A DNA stretch of 64,000 nucleotides from Fasciola hepatica (lineage: Eukaryota > Platyhelminthes > Trematoda > Plagiorchiida > Fasciolidae): positions 12,773,001 to 12,837,000 of the forward strand of contig CANUEZ040000116.1 in assembly GCA_948099385.1 (NCBI GenBank), given 5' to 3'. The notes beneath the pieces were generated by a model. That model was given only the letters and a program-made list of their open reading frames with translations. It was not told the DNA's origin and did no database searches. Below, one piece after another: positions 38,499 through 49,951 of this stretch. The first letter of the stretch is position 1. Each line of letters begins with the position of its first letter. A program made the translations under genes and the position numbers.

Positions 38499-39900
38499 CT
38501 GAATGAGTGCATCAAGACCCGCAGAATTCCCAGTGGAAGAAACTGTATCAGTCGATCCAAGCCAACAGATATACACAGTTTCGCAATGCAGGCGAGAAAC
38601 AGTCAGCGAGTGGGGGCCGTAGAAAATTTGTCCAGTGTTCAAGGATGGTGATGATTTCAAGCTTCTTTCTAACCATCTTCGCATAGACATCAAAACGAGG
38701 CAGAGTACTTGACCATGCACTGAGTTGATCGAAGAAGGATTGTTTCGACCTAGGCTATGATAGAGATTCATTTCTGGGGAGTCAACTTGTCACTGTTCTG
38801 ATACGGGTTTGGTTAGATCAAGTGGCCTCTATTGCCACCGATAGAGGAACGTGGTCTTTTAGTTGTAGAAAAATGAGCATGTAATGCTGGTATGTGGAAA
38901 TAAGTTTTGCATATCCGTTTTTGAAATCGGGAGGGTATGTTAATATGTGTCTGTGGATATATGTGGGTATTATATAGAGGATGGACATAAGTGAGCACCA
39001 CTTTTTTTGAACTTCCACTAATAAAATTCAACTCATTAAACTCGTTTTTTCATGAATAAATATTATCATCATCGGTTGTTGCTGCAGTTATCCCAAAATG
39101 GCTTCGTTTATAGATGAAATACTACAGGCTGTTTACATTTTTAGCTAGTGCAGTCGGTGGTTTAACTCCTATTCCTAACTTAATCAGAGTTACTCCGTTT
39201 TGGTTTGTTCTCTGGGGAACCCGGAAATTATCGTATCGGACATTACTCGCTTATTTTAAAAATGCTCGTCAGAGGCACATGGGAAACGCACCAATAGGAT
39301 TCTCTTTTTCACCGTATACTTGCTCCGTTTACAGGTTAAATTTAACGTGGAAGAATGTGCTAATGGCTCAGTTGTCATATCCTGTGACGGAGTTGGTCAG
39401 ATCCCATCGTGAAATTATCTTGTGATATCCTCCTTCGCTTGGACCCAATTATCACGGGCTTTCACTTCCACAAATTCGAACCGCGGATTTACATGCTCCG
39501 TCATCCAAAAGTATGCCTCGTGAAACAATCAGAATTGACGAATAAGGTTGTTCATTTGGATTCAGATTTGCTTGTTGTTGTGATACAAATAATACATGTT
39601 TGTTGCTTTCTGGAGAGAGTTTATTAGTTTTTTCATTACATGACTGCGTATGAGTGCAATGGACGGGGTATACTCTATAGTTCCGAATGCCCATTTCTCC
39701 ATTAAAGGTAACCGGTAACCAGACCCTATTGGAGTAGAGAACCACATAAAATCCCAATAAGTCAGGTGTGGTAACATGGACAGTAGTGGATTACTGTCTA
39801 CTACCGAACCAATCGATGATGCCTGGTCTTCGAATCTCTGACCTCCGAGGTGGTAAGAAGACCCTCTAACCCACTCGACCATCATCGGTCGTTCGATTTT
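38499..39900. other. No recognisable gene
   Basis: About 1.4 kb with open frames of up to ~100 codons on both strands (38,487-38,771, 39,114-39,425, 39,452-39,906) but no known motif and no repeat partner that I noticed. Confidence 0.5.
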
Positions 39901-39902
39901 TA

Positions 39903-40477
39903 TCACTGATTGGGCTCACCGAGGGTAATAGTCCCACAGTTTAGCGATCGGGTTGGGGACTGGTTAGAACCGCCCCGTTCGTCGGTGGCTAATAATAATT
40001 TATGGAGACCCTCAGACTTCGTTTCCGGTTTCGCTGGCGTTGACGTTGTTCTTAGTGAGAGGGTTGAAGCCGCGCTGTTTGACTGGATCGCTGTAGACAG
40101 TCGGTTATGCGCAGTGAGACTTTGGGGTTCGTACAAAGTGAGCAGTCGCTGTCGTGGTAGACATAATTTACTTGCCGTTTCGGCGTATGCACCCACCAAT
40201 GGTAGCCCAGATGCAACCAACGATGATTTCTACCGAAGCTACACGACTTCTTACTCAAAATGAGCTGGGCTGATAGCGTGACTTTGGCGGGATATACGAA
40301 TACTCGAGTCGGTCGACTGCCATCGAACGAGGCGCATTTGGGGGCTGTTTTGCTGGATTCCTGTTGTTCGAGGAAAGAGGAATGACTTTTGGCTCTGCGT
40401 TTTGACCGTCATTTATTCCTTGGCAGTACAAGCTTCAGGCGCTCCATTCGCCGGTACGCCACGTGGATTCTGCCCTC

Positions 40478-40549
<72 letters not shown>

Positions 40550-41695
40550 CCGGCTTCGGAACAAGCATAGTGCCAAGACGTCATCAACAGAAAAGAATAC
40601 GAAGTCGAGGGGCGTAGGGTCAACATAAAGATCACAACAAGTAAAAGCAAACTTTTAACATATTCACCGTACGTTTTGCAAATTTTTTTGTCTCTGATAG
40701 TCAGCAATGGACCCAGGTGGACCACATCGCAATCACCCACAAATGGCGTGGTTGTGTACATGACTGGCGATCGTGCTGAGGCACGTTTGTTAACTCCGAT
40801 CACGCACCTGTTTGCACAAAGCTGTCCAGGTGCTTCGGTGAACGTTCCAGATGCGCGCTACAACTGCTGTTACATTGCAATCAGCTTTCACAACCAGCTA
40901 GGTGGAATTATTCCGGACTCAGTTTAGTTGGCCTCATTTGACAGCCTCACACGTAGCCATTCCGTCGATCATCGTTCCGTCGTCTGTCTCAACAGGTCCA
41001 CCCACCGAGGCGGAAATCCATAAGGAAAACCAAACCCCAGGACGTCACAAAGAACCGGGTTCTGATGATCAACCTCCAACCCTGTTTGAATTTTTGTGGA
41101 GTACAGCTTGCTAGATTACTTTATATGTTGTTCTCAGAGATTTGAAATTCAGCACAGGTCCCCTTATCCCGAGGATAATCCATTGATGTTCCTTTCTTCA
41201 AGAAGCTCGGGCAGTGATTCTGCCAACCATTTGGGTATGAACCTTATCCCAACAGCGTCGAAGCTGCTTGCGTCCGTCATAACTCGCAAGTCGTGCCAAA
41301 ACGCGTTAAGTGCAACTTTGCAAGGAGCAGGCTGGTTTTCGTACCGGCCACGGATGCATCGACCAAATCTTCACCCTCCGACAGCTGCCAGAGCACCGTC
41401 CTACTTTTTCTGAGACCAACGATCGTCGTGTTCCTAGACATTCGCTCGGCCTTCGATTCTGCCAGCAAGACTGCACTGTAGAACTATTATCCGAGAAATG
41501 GGGTACCTGAGAAGTGTGTGTCCGTCTTCAATGAGTTGTACCGCCATTCCTCAGGTCAGGTTTGGGCTTTCAGTCACCCCTTGCCGTCTGCAGTGGGGTA
41601 CTGGTTTATCATATATCCTCATTGCTCTTCAACTTTGTCATAGAGGATGTTCTATGATGGTTTTAAATATTTGTGTTGGTTGTAGCTCAGATTGC
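39903..41695 (+). mobile_element. RTE-like LINE-F (+ strand, degraded)
   Basis: The endonuclease is 'GFAGVDVVLSERVEAALFDW', 'DSRLCAVRLWGSYKVSS' and 'LLAVSAYAPTNGSPDA' (40,000-40,260), then 'VDHIAITHKWRGCVHD' and 'NSDHAPVC' in another phase (40,710-40,820). The RT part has 'IPTASKLLASVI' (41,245-41,280), 'EQAGFRTGHGCIDQIFTLRQ' (41,325-41,390) and 'IVVFLDIRSAFDSASKTAL' (41,420-41,480). About 230 bp including a (TA)n tract interrupt the endonuclease at 40,477-40,705. The element ends where the Penelope-derived repeat begins. Confidence 0.8.
40481..40545. repeat. (TA)n microsatellite in LINE-F
   Basis: 65 bp of alternating TA at the left edge of the sequence that interrupts the LINE-F endonuclease. 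Confidence 0.98.
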
Positions 41696-42052
41696 GTGTT
41701 GCCATGATGTTCTGATACCTGAGCTTGGGGTTTGGATCGCAAATGTTTCATCACCAATCGAGGTGACATGTTCAGTGCATGTGTGCTGTTGGCAGTGATC
41801 TTCTGTATTTATAGGTTTGTCATTAGTTCTGACCTTGAGCCTCTTAGACGACCTTGTGCCCAAAGCTGGACGTTTGTTTTTCTTCTTGGTCTCTACTACC
41901 TTGACCTTTGACGTTATGCGGTTGACGTTCCGTTTGAGGCGTTTGGTTTATTGTGCTTTGCGCTTTTGTTTCCATTTTCAATATTTGTATCCTCGTTGTT
42001 CAGTTCAGACGTGTGAAAAATTAAAACCTAATAATACGAACTGTAATATTTG
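41696..42052 (-). mobile_element. Penelope-like element 3' end, extra copy
   Basis: Similar in order to 42,430-42,780: 'tgagcttggggtttggatcg', 'tttcatcaccaatcgaggtg' and 'ccttgagcctcttagacgac' each have counterparts. It lies just beyond the 3' side of the Penelope-like element. It is a partial second copy in the same orientation. Confidence 0.6.
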
Positions 42053-42429
42053 AGTCTGCTGATTCTACTCCCAACTTTCTTAGTTGGCTGAACCGTCTGC
42101 TCCTCATCTAATCCAGTATGTATATTGATCGAGTTGTTTGAAGAGTATCCAGCCTCCCCTGCGTACCTCGTAGTTGCTGGTGCATCCGAATGCACAAGCA
42201 TAAACTGGCTACATAGAGACATGTCCCGTTCTCTCATATCTCTCCACGAGGATCAAAAAAGACAAGTTCAGTTTGGAAGAGGTTAGATTTTTGGATCAAG
42301 CAAAGAACCAGCCTAAATAAGGCGAAACCTTGAACTGATTAATATCATTACCCCATAGCCTGATGCACCGTTAATAAGTCAGGAAGCTCGAACTGTACTC
42401 AATACCTTCGAAAATTGTTGATTGTGACT
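42053..42429. other. No recognisable gene
   Basis: Spacer between the two Penelope-derived ends. Only short frames occur. Confidence 0.5.
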
Positions 42430-42540
42430 CAGGTTGTTGTTATTCAACGGCTTCTGATCGCTGAGCTTGGCATTTGGGTCCCAAACGTTTCATCACCAGT
42501 CGAGTTGACATCGTCAGTGCGCAGGTGGCTATCTTCTTTA

Positions 42541-42543
<3 letters not shown>

Positions 42544-42598
<55 letters not shown>
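42544..42598. repeat. (TA)n microsatellite at Penelope 3' region
   Basis: 55 bp of alternating TA, followed by an imperfect AT-rich stretch to about 42,650. Confidence 0.97.
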
Positions 42599-42600
<2 letters not shown>

Positions 42601-43104
42601 ATAGATATTAGTATATATATTTATATATGATATGCATTATATATATGTATGGCTTGCCCTTGGCTTCGACCTTGACCCTCCGAATGATCTTGACCTTATC
42701 AAGTTACTAACAGTGGAAGGCTGACATTTTTACCTTTGAGGGCAAGTTTCTAAATTTAGTAGCCTGACCTTTTTTAGTGCCTTTTGATTGCGGGGAACCT
42801 GGTTTCTTGAAATCTGTCCTTATATTTGTGCCTAATTACATAAAACGTTTTTGAATTTTGTGTTTTTGCGTTGGTTTTTGTATTGTGCTGTAGTTTTTTA
42901 ATTTGTATTTTTTTACTTGTTGCTGAGCGTTTTGGTTCGATAAGTCTTCTGGGACTCAGTTGGGTTGACCTGTTCATACGAAGAGTTGGGTTCCACGGCT
43001 GTGGGTCGGCGGGATTGAGATTTCGTTCATTCACGTTCCATTTCTTGAGCTAGTTGAACTTTTTGCTTATTACGAAGCTGTTATTGCGATCCGATTCCAT
43101 GCGT

Positions 43105-43370
43105 CTATTGATTGTACTTATTGGAGAACGCTAGGCTTCCAAAAACTCCCGTGCATATCCCGTGTATGTTCGGTCCGGAATGTGAACTGCATCCAGATTG
43201 AGCGCGTGTCCTTCTTGGTCCTCGTGGACGGATATTAATGAGAATGGACCGTGTCTTCTTGTAGCAAGTTTGTATTCGTGTACTCATGTGGCGATCGTCC
43301 TCCCGGCTTGGCCAACGTAGCATTTATCACAGTCCTTGCATTACACCTTTATATCACGTTTCTTATTTCT
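43105..43370 (-). pseudogene. Penelope GIY-YIG endonuclease relic
   Basis: The minus strand around 43,335 reads 'KCYVGQAGR' in one phase. It continues 'THEYTNLLQE' and 'HALNLDAVHIPDRTYTG', the shape of the GIY-YIG domain in Penelope-like elements (Y-V-G-x-T-x-R core). In these elements the domain cuts target DNA. It is out of frame with the RT. Confidence 0.7.
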
Positions 43371-43994
43371 TCGGTTTCCAGTTGCTCCTTCGGTCTTGAT
43401 TTCATTCTTCTCAGGCTCTTGGTTAGTTTATGAGCAACCGTGATGCCTTGTGGTTGGAAGAGTCTTGCGGTCATTTCGGATATATTTTCCACGTATGGTA
43501 GTGCTATCCTTGGGTTAGACTGCCTTTCCTGACTTGGTTGGTTTCTGATTCCGTCTATGGTTCTTGGAATGAGGTTTCTTAGATTTCTATTCCGTTGTAA
43601 CAAATTAAAATAAATATTCCCCTTATTGTGTTCCAAGTTTCATTGTACGGCAATGAGTTTCGGCTTTTTTGAACAAAGTTCGAATGCACAACTTCCCGTG
43701 GCTACTTGGATGATTATTATTGAAGCTCAGTATTTGGTCCGTATGTGTTGGCTTCCGATATACAGAAGTCTGGAGTGTGCCATTGCCGTTTTTTCTGACC
43801 AATACGTCCAGGAATGGTAGTTCACCGTTCTTCTCCATCTCCATGGTGAACTTGATGTCATTGAAGATGTTGTTGGTTGTTGGGCGTTCTTTTTCAATAT
43901 TCGAGTGTTTGATAATTACGAAAGTATCGTCCGCATATCTACTCCAAAGTTTTGGTTGAATCTTCGGTAGTGTAATTTTCCCTGGTGCTTGCAT
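43349..43994 (-). pseudogene. Penelope reverse transcriptase, C-terminal half
   Basis: Two frames, 43,623-43,994 and 43,349-43,636, joined by a frameshift or stop near 43,625. The catalytic 'RYADDTFVI' is intact. 'LPFLDVLV' and 'YRKPTHTDQ' follow. The second frame continues 'RNRNLRNLIPRTIDGIRNQP' to the thumb region 'ISEMTARLFQPQGITVAHKL'. It is related to telomerase-type RT by family. Confidence 0.88.
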
Positions 43995-44513
43995 TACAGC
44001 TTCTGCAATAAATCCGATATCGGTGATCCCATCAGGGTACCTTTTATTTGTTCATAGACCGCGCTGTCCAATTTGCAGCACGTGTATAAACATAGGTCAA
44101 TCAGTTCACAAGCCGTTTATATTTCCAACAGCTGGTTTGGATGGTGTTCCTGAAAAAGTTTCTTTATTGTGTTTTTTGCCAGGTCCAAGTCAGTTGAGGT
44201 GAAGAGAGCCGTGACATCAAACGAGACCATGGCTTCATTGTCCTCCGTTCGAATATTTTCCAGTTTGTACAGGAACCACTCGGCGTTGACTATAGAGTAG
44301 TTTGATCCACATCAATGGTTTGAAACTTCTCCATAATTTCTTGGCTAAATTTTACGTAGTGGTTCCGGGTAAGGAGACAGTCGGTCTCAACTGAATGCCT
44401 TCCTCATGAACCTTCGGCACTCCGTAGAATCGTGCGGTATTTGAGGCCTACGTTTCCATCATACATTGTTCTTCCTTGGTAATTCATTGCAAGTCCTGTA
44501 ACTCCTCCAGGGT

Positions 44514-44946
44514 TCAATTAATTTTGTTTTCCATACTAGCAATTGGGTCCGTATTAAGTAGGCGATAGGTGGTGATGTCGTTCAGTAGTTGTTTGGCTTC
44601 TTCAATGTAGTCGGTTTTGTCCATGAAAACCGTGATCCTCCCTTTGTCGGCCGGTAGAATGATGTTTTTGTCCTTTTTGAGTGTCCTTAGGGCTTCGTTT
44701 TCCACATCGGAGAGAGCGTTGAATGGTCGCTGGTGGAACATAGTTAGAACACATTTGTCTCAACTCGCATTTTGCCTCATCCGAGAATCTGAACGATTTC
44801 GGCGCGTGCTCAGCCTGGGCTAGGTACCCCTTCCTCGTTGTGTTCCTCAGATTCAAGTTGAATCTCTTGTTGAGGATGTTCTGTTCTGTCGTTAGTGTCC
44901 GGGACAACAGGTTTTTGGCCCGTGTCTTGTTCCCGTTTTTCTCCAT
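44514..44946 (-). pseudogene. Penelope reverse transcriptase, N-terminal part
   Basis: Frames 44,602-44,946 and 44,514-44,741 overlap in different phases. The shared motif 'LKKDKNIILPADKGRITVFM' is the start of the RT core in Penelope-like elements. The region between 44,514 and 44,000 retains the trail ('YGVPKVHEEGIQLRP') but with several stops. Confidence 0.85.
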
Positions 44947-45075
44947 ATCTCTTGTGGGCCCATCGAGCTTCTTAGCCAGTGCGGATTATTTACTCTTCTG
45001 GCAATTACGAACGTCGTTGAATAGTATTTCAACTTGTATAAGAGTCTCACCATCGGTTGCGACATAGATAAAGCC

Positions 45076-45940
45076 TGTGTTGACCGCTTAAGCTTAGCTA
45101 CAAGTCCATAAGAAGGGTCTGATGAACCGACTAGTTTTTTCGGTGACGATGGTAATACATTTGAAGATCAAAACCGATAACATACTATAGACCAATTGTC
45201 TCACCCGATCAACCGGTTGCGCTTCCGAGTCATCCCACTGTTGAGGCAGTTTTGGTTCTGACTGATTAAACGATGCTCCTGTCTGGTTCTTGAGCATAAA
45301 TACTAAACTCAGCGATGACGCCGCCCATTGGGAATGTTAATTAAAATTAACTTCGGCTTTGTGAAATTAAGTCAAGTAGAATCTACAAACAGATCCGAAA
45401 TTCCGCCAAGTTGTTTGAACTAATACCTAGCTGTAACTAATGGAAACTCTCTCAATCACCGAACAACAAGAATTATGTCCAAGGTTGAGCTAACCACCGA
45501 TGGTCACGCACACAACAATCGCAGGTAGAGTGCATTCCTACAGAACTATCGAACGTGGTTATCATACCTATTTAACGGCTTTAAAGAAATTAGTGCCAGA
45601 AAGCTAACAGTTGTTAATAATATGCACGAATCAGCTTCATCACAGAATGCCGGGTGCTGGATAAAATACAATAACCAGGTTCAACCCGTTGTCAAGTTGA
45701 TGATGTCGACCTAACTAAGTAAACATTTAGCGCTTATCAAAAGCTACGTGAACCTTGTTAGAGTAAGCGCCGTTAAGTGGACAGTCTATGAAATGGGTGT
45801 AATACATTGAATCGGACCATTGCATTTGATTATTTTTCTCGCGTCGGACTTCACAGCATCCATACAACCAGTGATCATAGACAGGCAGGAAAATACGACT
45901 TCTTGTAATGAGGCATTTGTATTCACTCGACCTAATCATC
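45076..45940. other. No recognisable gene
   Basis: About 0.9 kb. It has short frames only and marks the transition into the repeat cluster. Confidence 0.5.
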
Positions 45941-45949
45941 TCATTGATA

Positions 45950-46535
45950 CCGTCAGTTTTGCTTCTCCTCCTAATTAGCCATACTGTTGATAAATTTCAT
46001 TTCTTATTTACTTCGTTGCTGAGAAGCAGCAATCAGAATAGCCGCAGTCCGTGAACCGTTAATGGTTTTTCCAACTAAACTAGATTCATTGAATTCTTTC
46101 ACATTCAGGAAACCAAAGTGGACATAAAGGAATAAACCGTAGACGGGCTAGTGACAAATATTGTGCTGATGGATGACATACCGCTGATCAGATACTACAT
46201 AAGTTGCTACTCGACTATTGTTTTCTATGCAAGGCGCTACTAAATTGACCAACATGGTCCGTTTATTCACTTTGAACAAGTTCATGTTGGCTTGTATACC
46301 ACTAACGGCTCACTCCATTCACGTAGGTAGCTTTATACGATCACTTTGTGGTTAAAGTAGCACCTTTACATGTATAATTTGCGAATCCTGTCGTTTTTCA
46401 CCGTTTCTCAAGCGGAGTAGGCCACGCAATTATTCTCGCTAGGATTCGTAAAAAGTCAAAATCTAACTACTGCTACTGTTTCTAGTAGTAATATTAGAAA
46501 TTCGAAGCTTCAGGATGTACCCGTTCTCGAAGAAC
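45950..46535. repeat. Member 1 of diverged repeat family
   Basis: It starts with a LINE-tail-like piece ('gctgagaagcagcaatcaga'). It then has 'gacaaatattgtgctgatgga' (46,152) and, at 46,455-46,500, 'aaaatctaactactgctact' with 'agaaattcgaag'. The same blocks in the same order occur at 48.1-48.75 kb and in the arms at 48.75-49.95 kb. Confidence 0.55.
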
Positions 46536-46735
46536 ATCCTGTACAAACGCACATTGACCAATAATTCTGATTCGATAGAAATGACAACACGATCGCCACT
46601 GTTCACTGTTCGCTGCCATATCTCTCATTGTCCTTAACTAAATAGTCGAGGGATCTTCTGGAGCCCAACCACAAAGACGCGTGGCACCTACCTTTGCTAA
46701 TTTCGCTGTACATCGCATTTTATTGTGACACATCG
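46536..46735 (-). mobile_element. LINE-A 3'-region remnant
   Basis: 'tgtacaaacgcacattgacc', 'gatcgccactgttcactgtt' and 'cgctgccatatctctcattg' match in order 18,373-18,470 and 33,082-33,170 of LINE-A. This copy is more diverged than copies 1-3, so it is older. Confidence 0.7.
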
Positions 46736-47479
46736 TTTTACATGATTGACGAGGGAGTACTTGTTGTCATTCATGGAAAGATTCCAAGCAATATCTGTCC
46801 CGGAAACCCCGAACGGATATGTTCATAGAATGCTTTCCTTCTATTTACTAAACCACCCACATTTCTGTGTATTTTAATGATGTTTTCTACAACGTAGAGA
46901 AAATAAAATGGATATTTGACGGACCCCACTCTGATGACTTGGATGTGGACGTCACACATGGACTCGGTCATTGGTTCCGAGTTCGAGTCATCGCACCGCC
47001 ACTGCGCACTCCTCCAATGGGCAGCGTCTCATTGACCGCGAACCCCCCCCTCTCTCCCCCTTCCCGAGATATTGTGTCACCATTGTTTGGAAACGAGTAA
47101 GTAAAGAAAACAAGGAAAAGGCACAAATTGATAGTTTTTTTCTACTGAGCCTATCACCAACAGTAGGTTCACCCTTGAGTTTGTGAATTAACTTAAGATT
47201 CTCCAATTAATTAACCAACCACTGAAGTTGATCAAGTAACTGTGGTTTGTAGGTTGTTCCAAACGTGAGGCTTTTGTTTTCATTTGGGCTTCCCATGATA
47301 GAGTCATCCGTCATGGAAGTTGATCACTGTGTGGTCAGTGGGTTGTCACTCTGGAAAAGCCAGTGATATAGGTCTAACCCATAGTCGGATTGATATTGAT
47401 TTGACTAATTTATAGTACATCATTTCTCAGGGACCGCACTAAACTTGATAAGATAAATGTTATGAAGTTATCAGTTCGT
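46736..47479. other. No recognisable gene
   Basis: About 0.74 kb. It contains a short C-rich run at 47,043-47,052 and short frames without recognised motifs. Confidence 0.5.
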
Positions 47480-48100
47480 AACATAGAAAAAAGGTAATAA
47501 AAGCCGGACCAGTACACTTGGCCATTTAGGGCATGTCAGGCTCGTTCGTGGGGTCCACGAGACTCATCTATCCAATGATTTTGGACAGGTAGATATGATT
47601 ACGCATGGTAACAAGTGAAGTTCTTATATTAAAACAGCTTACTCACAGAACTGATGCTGTTATTTGTATACCGCTCCGCGCTTTATCATACTGGTGATCG
47701 TTTTGATTTTCTAACAGTGTTACTGCTAAGCGGTAGCAATCAGAAGCGCTACAATCAGTGAACTCTTGTTGGTTTGTATTTTCTTGCATGTAGCCTAACT
47801 GACTATGTGTTCCTTATATTATCCCCTCTACTTCAAGATAATTATCATATCTGAAAACAGAAGTCAGCAACGTTAGGCTGCACGATATGTTCCTCAACAT
47901 TTCGCCGCATCTTCACAAATGCACAGTATAGTCAAGATAACTTAAAAATAACCCGAACGTCCCCATACGACTAACGGCAAATACAACATGCGCCATACAA
48001 CAACTGCTATGAGACAATGGATCGGCTAGAAATAATTACTGACGTCATTATGCACAGTCACTCTTCGCCCAGTTGTGGATGATGATGACTCGTTGCTACT
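47480..48100 (+). repeat. Member 2 of repeat family with LINE 3' tail
   Basis: 'ggaccagtacacttggccat' and 'gtggggtccacgagactcat' are followed by a 3'-UTR-like 'ctaagcggtagcaatcagaa'. The order is that of LINE-E/C ends (4,955-5,230). From about 47,800 the sequence is unique or only loosely similar to the other members. Confidence 0.5.
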
Positions 48101-48746
48101 ACCGGACCAATGTACCTGTTTATTTAGCGCGTATCGGGCTTTCACAATGGGTTGCTCGACCACGAGATCCGCCCACTCTATGATCTTATGCATAAAGATA
48201 TGACTAGGTGACATGAAAAGTGAAACTTGAATTTACACAACCCAACAGTCAAAATGACGCTGTTAAATAAAGTGCTCTCCCTGATTCTTTTTCCTGACAG
48301 TTGTTTTGATATCCGAGTCAGGTTCCTGATGTGAAGTAGGAATCAGTGAACAGCCGCAATCAATCAACTGTTGATGGTTGTTACAATGAAGTGAGATCGA
48401 TCAAATTCTCTGAAATTCGGAAGGACAATGTAAATATGCAAGAGTAAACTGCAAACTAGTCAGCGACAAATGCTTTGCCGATGGATGACAAACCATCGAG
48501 CGGATACTACTTAAATTATGATTTTACTCGGGTTTTCCCCGGGAAGCATGGCAAAAACGAACAACATGGTTAGTTTACTCACAGTGGGCTCGTCCATGTT
48601 GTTTGTTGCACCACTACCAGTGCCGCAGAAAAAGGTCGGCAGCTTGATGCGATATCTTTGTGGTAAAGTGAAACATTTCTGAAGCTTTAGATGATGACTC
48701 TCGGTGTTGGTCACCAACATCTATGGTGTACATCGAGTTCAATGGA
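48101..48746. repeat. Member 3 of repeat family
   Basis: LINE-tail-like start ('ggaccaatgtacctgtttat', 'gatatgactaggtgacatga'). Then come 'cgacaaatgctttgccgatgg' (48,465) and 'cgagcggatactacttaaat', with 'gattttactcgggttttcc'. The last three blocks are matched by 49,588-49,665 in the right arm. Confidence 0.6.
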
Positions 48747-49180
48747 AGTGGATCCACCCCTGGAGGGTCGAATTTCTTTGTATGCTACTGAAAACGACAG
48801 GAGTAGTTAGATCTTGACATCCGGCGAAAAAACGCTCTGGACTCTCCACCTGAGATGATGATGACCAATACCGAAATTCGCTAATTAAAATGCCAAAAGT
48901 GGTTCATTTTAGCACGGAGCGATCGTGCAGAATTACTGACGAACTCCTACCGTGCTGTTGGTGATATATCAACCAATATGGACGCGCTTATTGCTAGTAA
49001 ACTGGCCGTGTTGTTCAATTTTGAAGCGCTTGTATGGAAAATCCGAGTAAAATAACAATTTAGGTACTATTCGCCCGACAGGATATCATCCATTGTCACA
49101 GTATTTATCGGTAACCTGTTCTTGGTTCAATCGTGTATATTCACATTGGTCTGGTGAATGTGTGAGTATTTAGCGGATCT
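48747..49180. repeat. Inverted repeat, left arm (434 bp)
   Basis: Exact reverse complement of 49,518-49,951 except one mismatch seen near 49,132 (A/G). Paired positions sum to 98,698 from end to end, so there are no gaps. The arm contains one member of the local repeat family, read on the minus strand. Confidence 0.98.
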
Positions 49181-49517
49181 TATTCCCTTGTAACAACCGG
49201 TAACAGTTCATCGATTGTGATGGTTCAGTGGTTCCTGCTTCTCAGAAACAGCCTAAATTGAATATCAAAACGGTCATTAGGATTGAAAACCAGGGGGAAA
49301 ACTATGAATAATGGTATCCTTTTGACTGTCAAGTTTTGTAACTACAAGTGTCACTTCTCATGTCGCATGGTCATATCTTCCTGCATACGATCACTGGGTG
49401 GATCTCGTGGTTGTGTAACCCACCGTGGAAACTCGATACGCTCTGAATGGCCAAATGTACTGGTTCGGCTTTTAACACTTTTCTTCCATGCTACGAAATG
49501 ATCACTTATTGGCGTTT
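49181..49517. other. Loop of the inverted repeat
   Basis: 337 bp of non-repeated spacer. On the minus strand it has the LINE-tail-like blocks that start the family ('gccgaaccagtacatttggc', 'accacgagatccacccagtg'). Right arm plus loop would therefore form one normal family member and the left arm a partial inverted duplicate. Confidence 0.8.
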
Positions 49518-49951
49518 AGATCCGCTAAATACTCACACATTCACCAGACCAATGTGAATATACACGACTGAACCAAGAACAGGTTACCGATAAATACTGT
49601 GACAATGGATGATATCCTGTCGGGCGAATAGTACCTAAATTGTTATTTTACTCGGATTTTCCATACAAGCGCTTCAAAATTGAACAACACGGCCAGTTTA
49701 CTAGCAATAAGCGCGTCCATATTGGTTGATATATCACCAACAGCACGGTAGGAGTTCGTCAGTAATTCTGCACGATCGCTCCGTGCTAAAATGAACCACT
49801 TTTGGCATTTTAATTAGCGAATTTCGGTATTGGTCATCATCATCTCAGGTGGAGAGTCCAGAGCGTTTTTTCGCCGGATGTCAAGATCTAACTACTCCTG
49901 TCGTTTTCAGTAGCATACAAAGAAATTCGACCCTCCAGGGGTGGATCCACT
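49518..49951. repeat. Inverted repeat, right arm (434 bp)
   Basis: Partner of 48,747-49,180. It ends at 49,951, after which a shorter echo of its end ('gccggatgtcaagatctatc') recurs at 49,983. Confidence 0.98.

Larger units (their letters stand above)
42430..45075 (-). mobile_element. Penelope-like retroelement with GIY-YIG domain (degraded)
   Basis: The order on the minus strand is: N-terminal region 'LNKRFNLNLRNTTRKG' (about 44,850); 'DVENEALRTLKKDKNIILPA' and 'DKGRITVFMDKTDYIEEAKQ' (44,514-44,741); 'PKLWSRYADDTFVIIKHSN' (about 43,900-43,960, intact YADD); and 'ELPFLDVLVRKNGNGTLQTS' with 'VYRKPTHTDQILSFNNNHPS'. The C-terminal GIY-YIG endonuclease signature 'CNARTVINATLAKPGGR' / 'CYVGQAGR' follows at about 43,290-43,350. 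A 3' region with a (TA)n tract ends it. 'RKPTHTD' and 'DKG' are hallmark Penelope blocks. Stops and frameshifts interrupt it. Confidence 0.9.

Noticed and set aside
39114..39425. 103-codon + strand frame as a gene
   Set aside because: No motif, no splice context and no partner. The length is within chance for this composition.
48747..49951. Inverted repeat as the terminal repeats of a DNA transposon
   Set aside because: The 337-bp loop has no transposase frame, no target duplication was found at the outer edges, and the arms are internal parts of a known local repeat unit.
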